Source: Diphasiastrum complanatum (Eukaryota; Streptophyta; Lycopodiopsida; Lycopodiales; Lycopodiaceae). From it: a stretch of 64,000 bases of DNA. The stretch is taken from assembly GCA_029204225.1 (NCBI GenBank), contig CM055104.1, forward strand, positions 22,195,952-22,259,951, read 5' to 3'. Shown here one piece after another: positions 63,701-64,000 of this stretch. The notes under the pieces were generated by a model. The model did not search any database. It saw only the letters and a list, made by a program, of their open reading frames with translations, and was not told where the DNA came from. The position numbers and the translations under genes are program-made. Positions within the stretch are counted from its first letter, which is position 1. Every line of letters begins with the position of its first letter.

Positions 63701-64000
63701 ATAAAGGACCGAAATCAGGCCGTAGGTGTGCCAATTGACAGGCGGGACACACCACCATTATATTGCAAAATCAAATTAGAGAAGTAGGAGAAACCTTCTG
63801 TCGGCTACAGGAGGCTGAGCAAAACCAGTGGCCGACAGAATATGTGCTAACATTGTTGTGAAGCGGGTTGTGTGTGAAACGAAATCTCTACAAACATTGG
63901 CGCCAGTTGTCATTGACAATTGTCTTGGCTTTTGATCCAGAACTCGATTTTATCAACTCATCTTTTAGTTCTTGTTCACTTCTGTTTGTGTTGTTTGTTG
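63701..64000 (+). mobile_element. LTR end plus Gypsy-type primer-binding site at window edge
   Basis: ...ATCTCTACAAACA ends at 63896 and is followed by TTGGCGCCAGTTGTC, similar to the site at 3953. The LTR start is not identified (a purine-rich stretch lies near 63780-63810) and the element leaves the window. Type inferred from the PBS only. Confidence 0.45.

Overview
This is a retrotransposon-rich stretch of a large plant genome. All of the gene content except one locus consists of transposable elements, mostly decayed. The exception is a seven-exon gene on the + strand (11318 to 50663). Its exons join without a phase error into a 390-residue protein with a coiled-coil body, one IQ motif and a lysine-rich tail. 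I read it as a DRC9/IQCG-type subunit of the axonemal nexin-dynein regulatory complex. If that is right, the organism makes flagellated sperm, which together with plant-type Copia and L1 elements and introns up to 15.7 kb suggests a cycad, Ginkgo, a fern or a lycophyte rather than a flowering plant or conifer. The species itself cannot be fixed from the sequence.

Layout. 1-10.6 kb (upstream of the gene): an internally deleted Copia with its 3' LTR, a reverse-oriented Gypsy-type LTR with primer-binding site, an 89-bp tRNA-derived SINE with a 16-bp target duplication, a long (GA)n tract, a three-unit ~360-bp tandem repeat, and a second truncated Copia. 11.0 kb: a fold-back sequence just upstream of exon 1. 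Intron 1 (11.5-19.3 kb): a Copia gag and LTR remnant, then a pile of 5'-truncated L1-type LINE copies on the - strand that all end in (CT)n and sit in (GA)n/(CT)n tracts. Intron 2 (19.5-23.8 kb): almost featureless. Intron 3 (24.0-34.0 kb): a - strand Copia carrying a nested + strand Copia, a hAT-like element tip, and a LINE reverse transcriptase remnant. Intron 5 (34.3-50.1 kb): a (CT)n(TA)n tract holding three related hAT-type DNA transposons back to back. 53.5-64 kb (downstream): five further Copia fragments in both orientations, the longest at 58.7-63.1 kb, and a Gypsy-type LTR end at the window edge.

The most unusual system is the hAT-type trio. E1 (35218-40350), E2 (40383-43424) and E3 (43441-49675) each begin and end with CATAG/CTATG and have 8-bp target duplications (E3: ATACAAAC). 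All three entered one TA microsatellite. Besides a transposase with a BED-like finger, DUF659-type core and hAT dimerisation domain, the family carries a downstream acidic/proline-rich region with two AT-hooks, and an oppositely transcribed charged coiled-coil ORF of 108-121 residues that is open in all three copies. The ends are built of GGTACC-containing palindromes that fold into hairpins. E2 has lost the transposase core but keeps both other coding regions; E1 lacks the dimerisation domain; E3 has all domains but contains stops and a frameshift.

Limits: exon joins, family names and identity estimates were made by eye. No database search, alignment or expression evidence was available.
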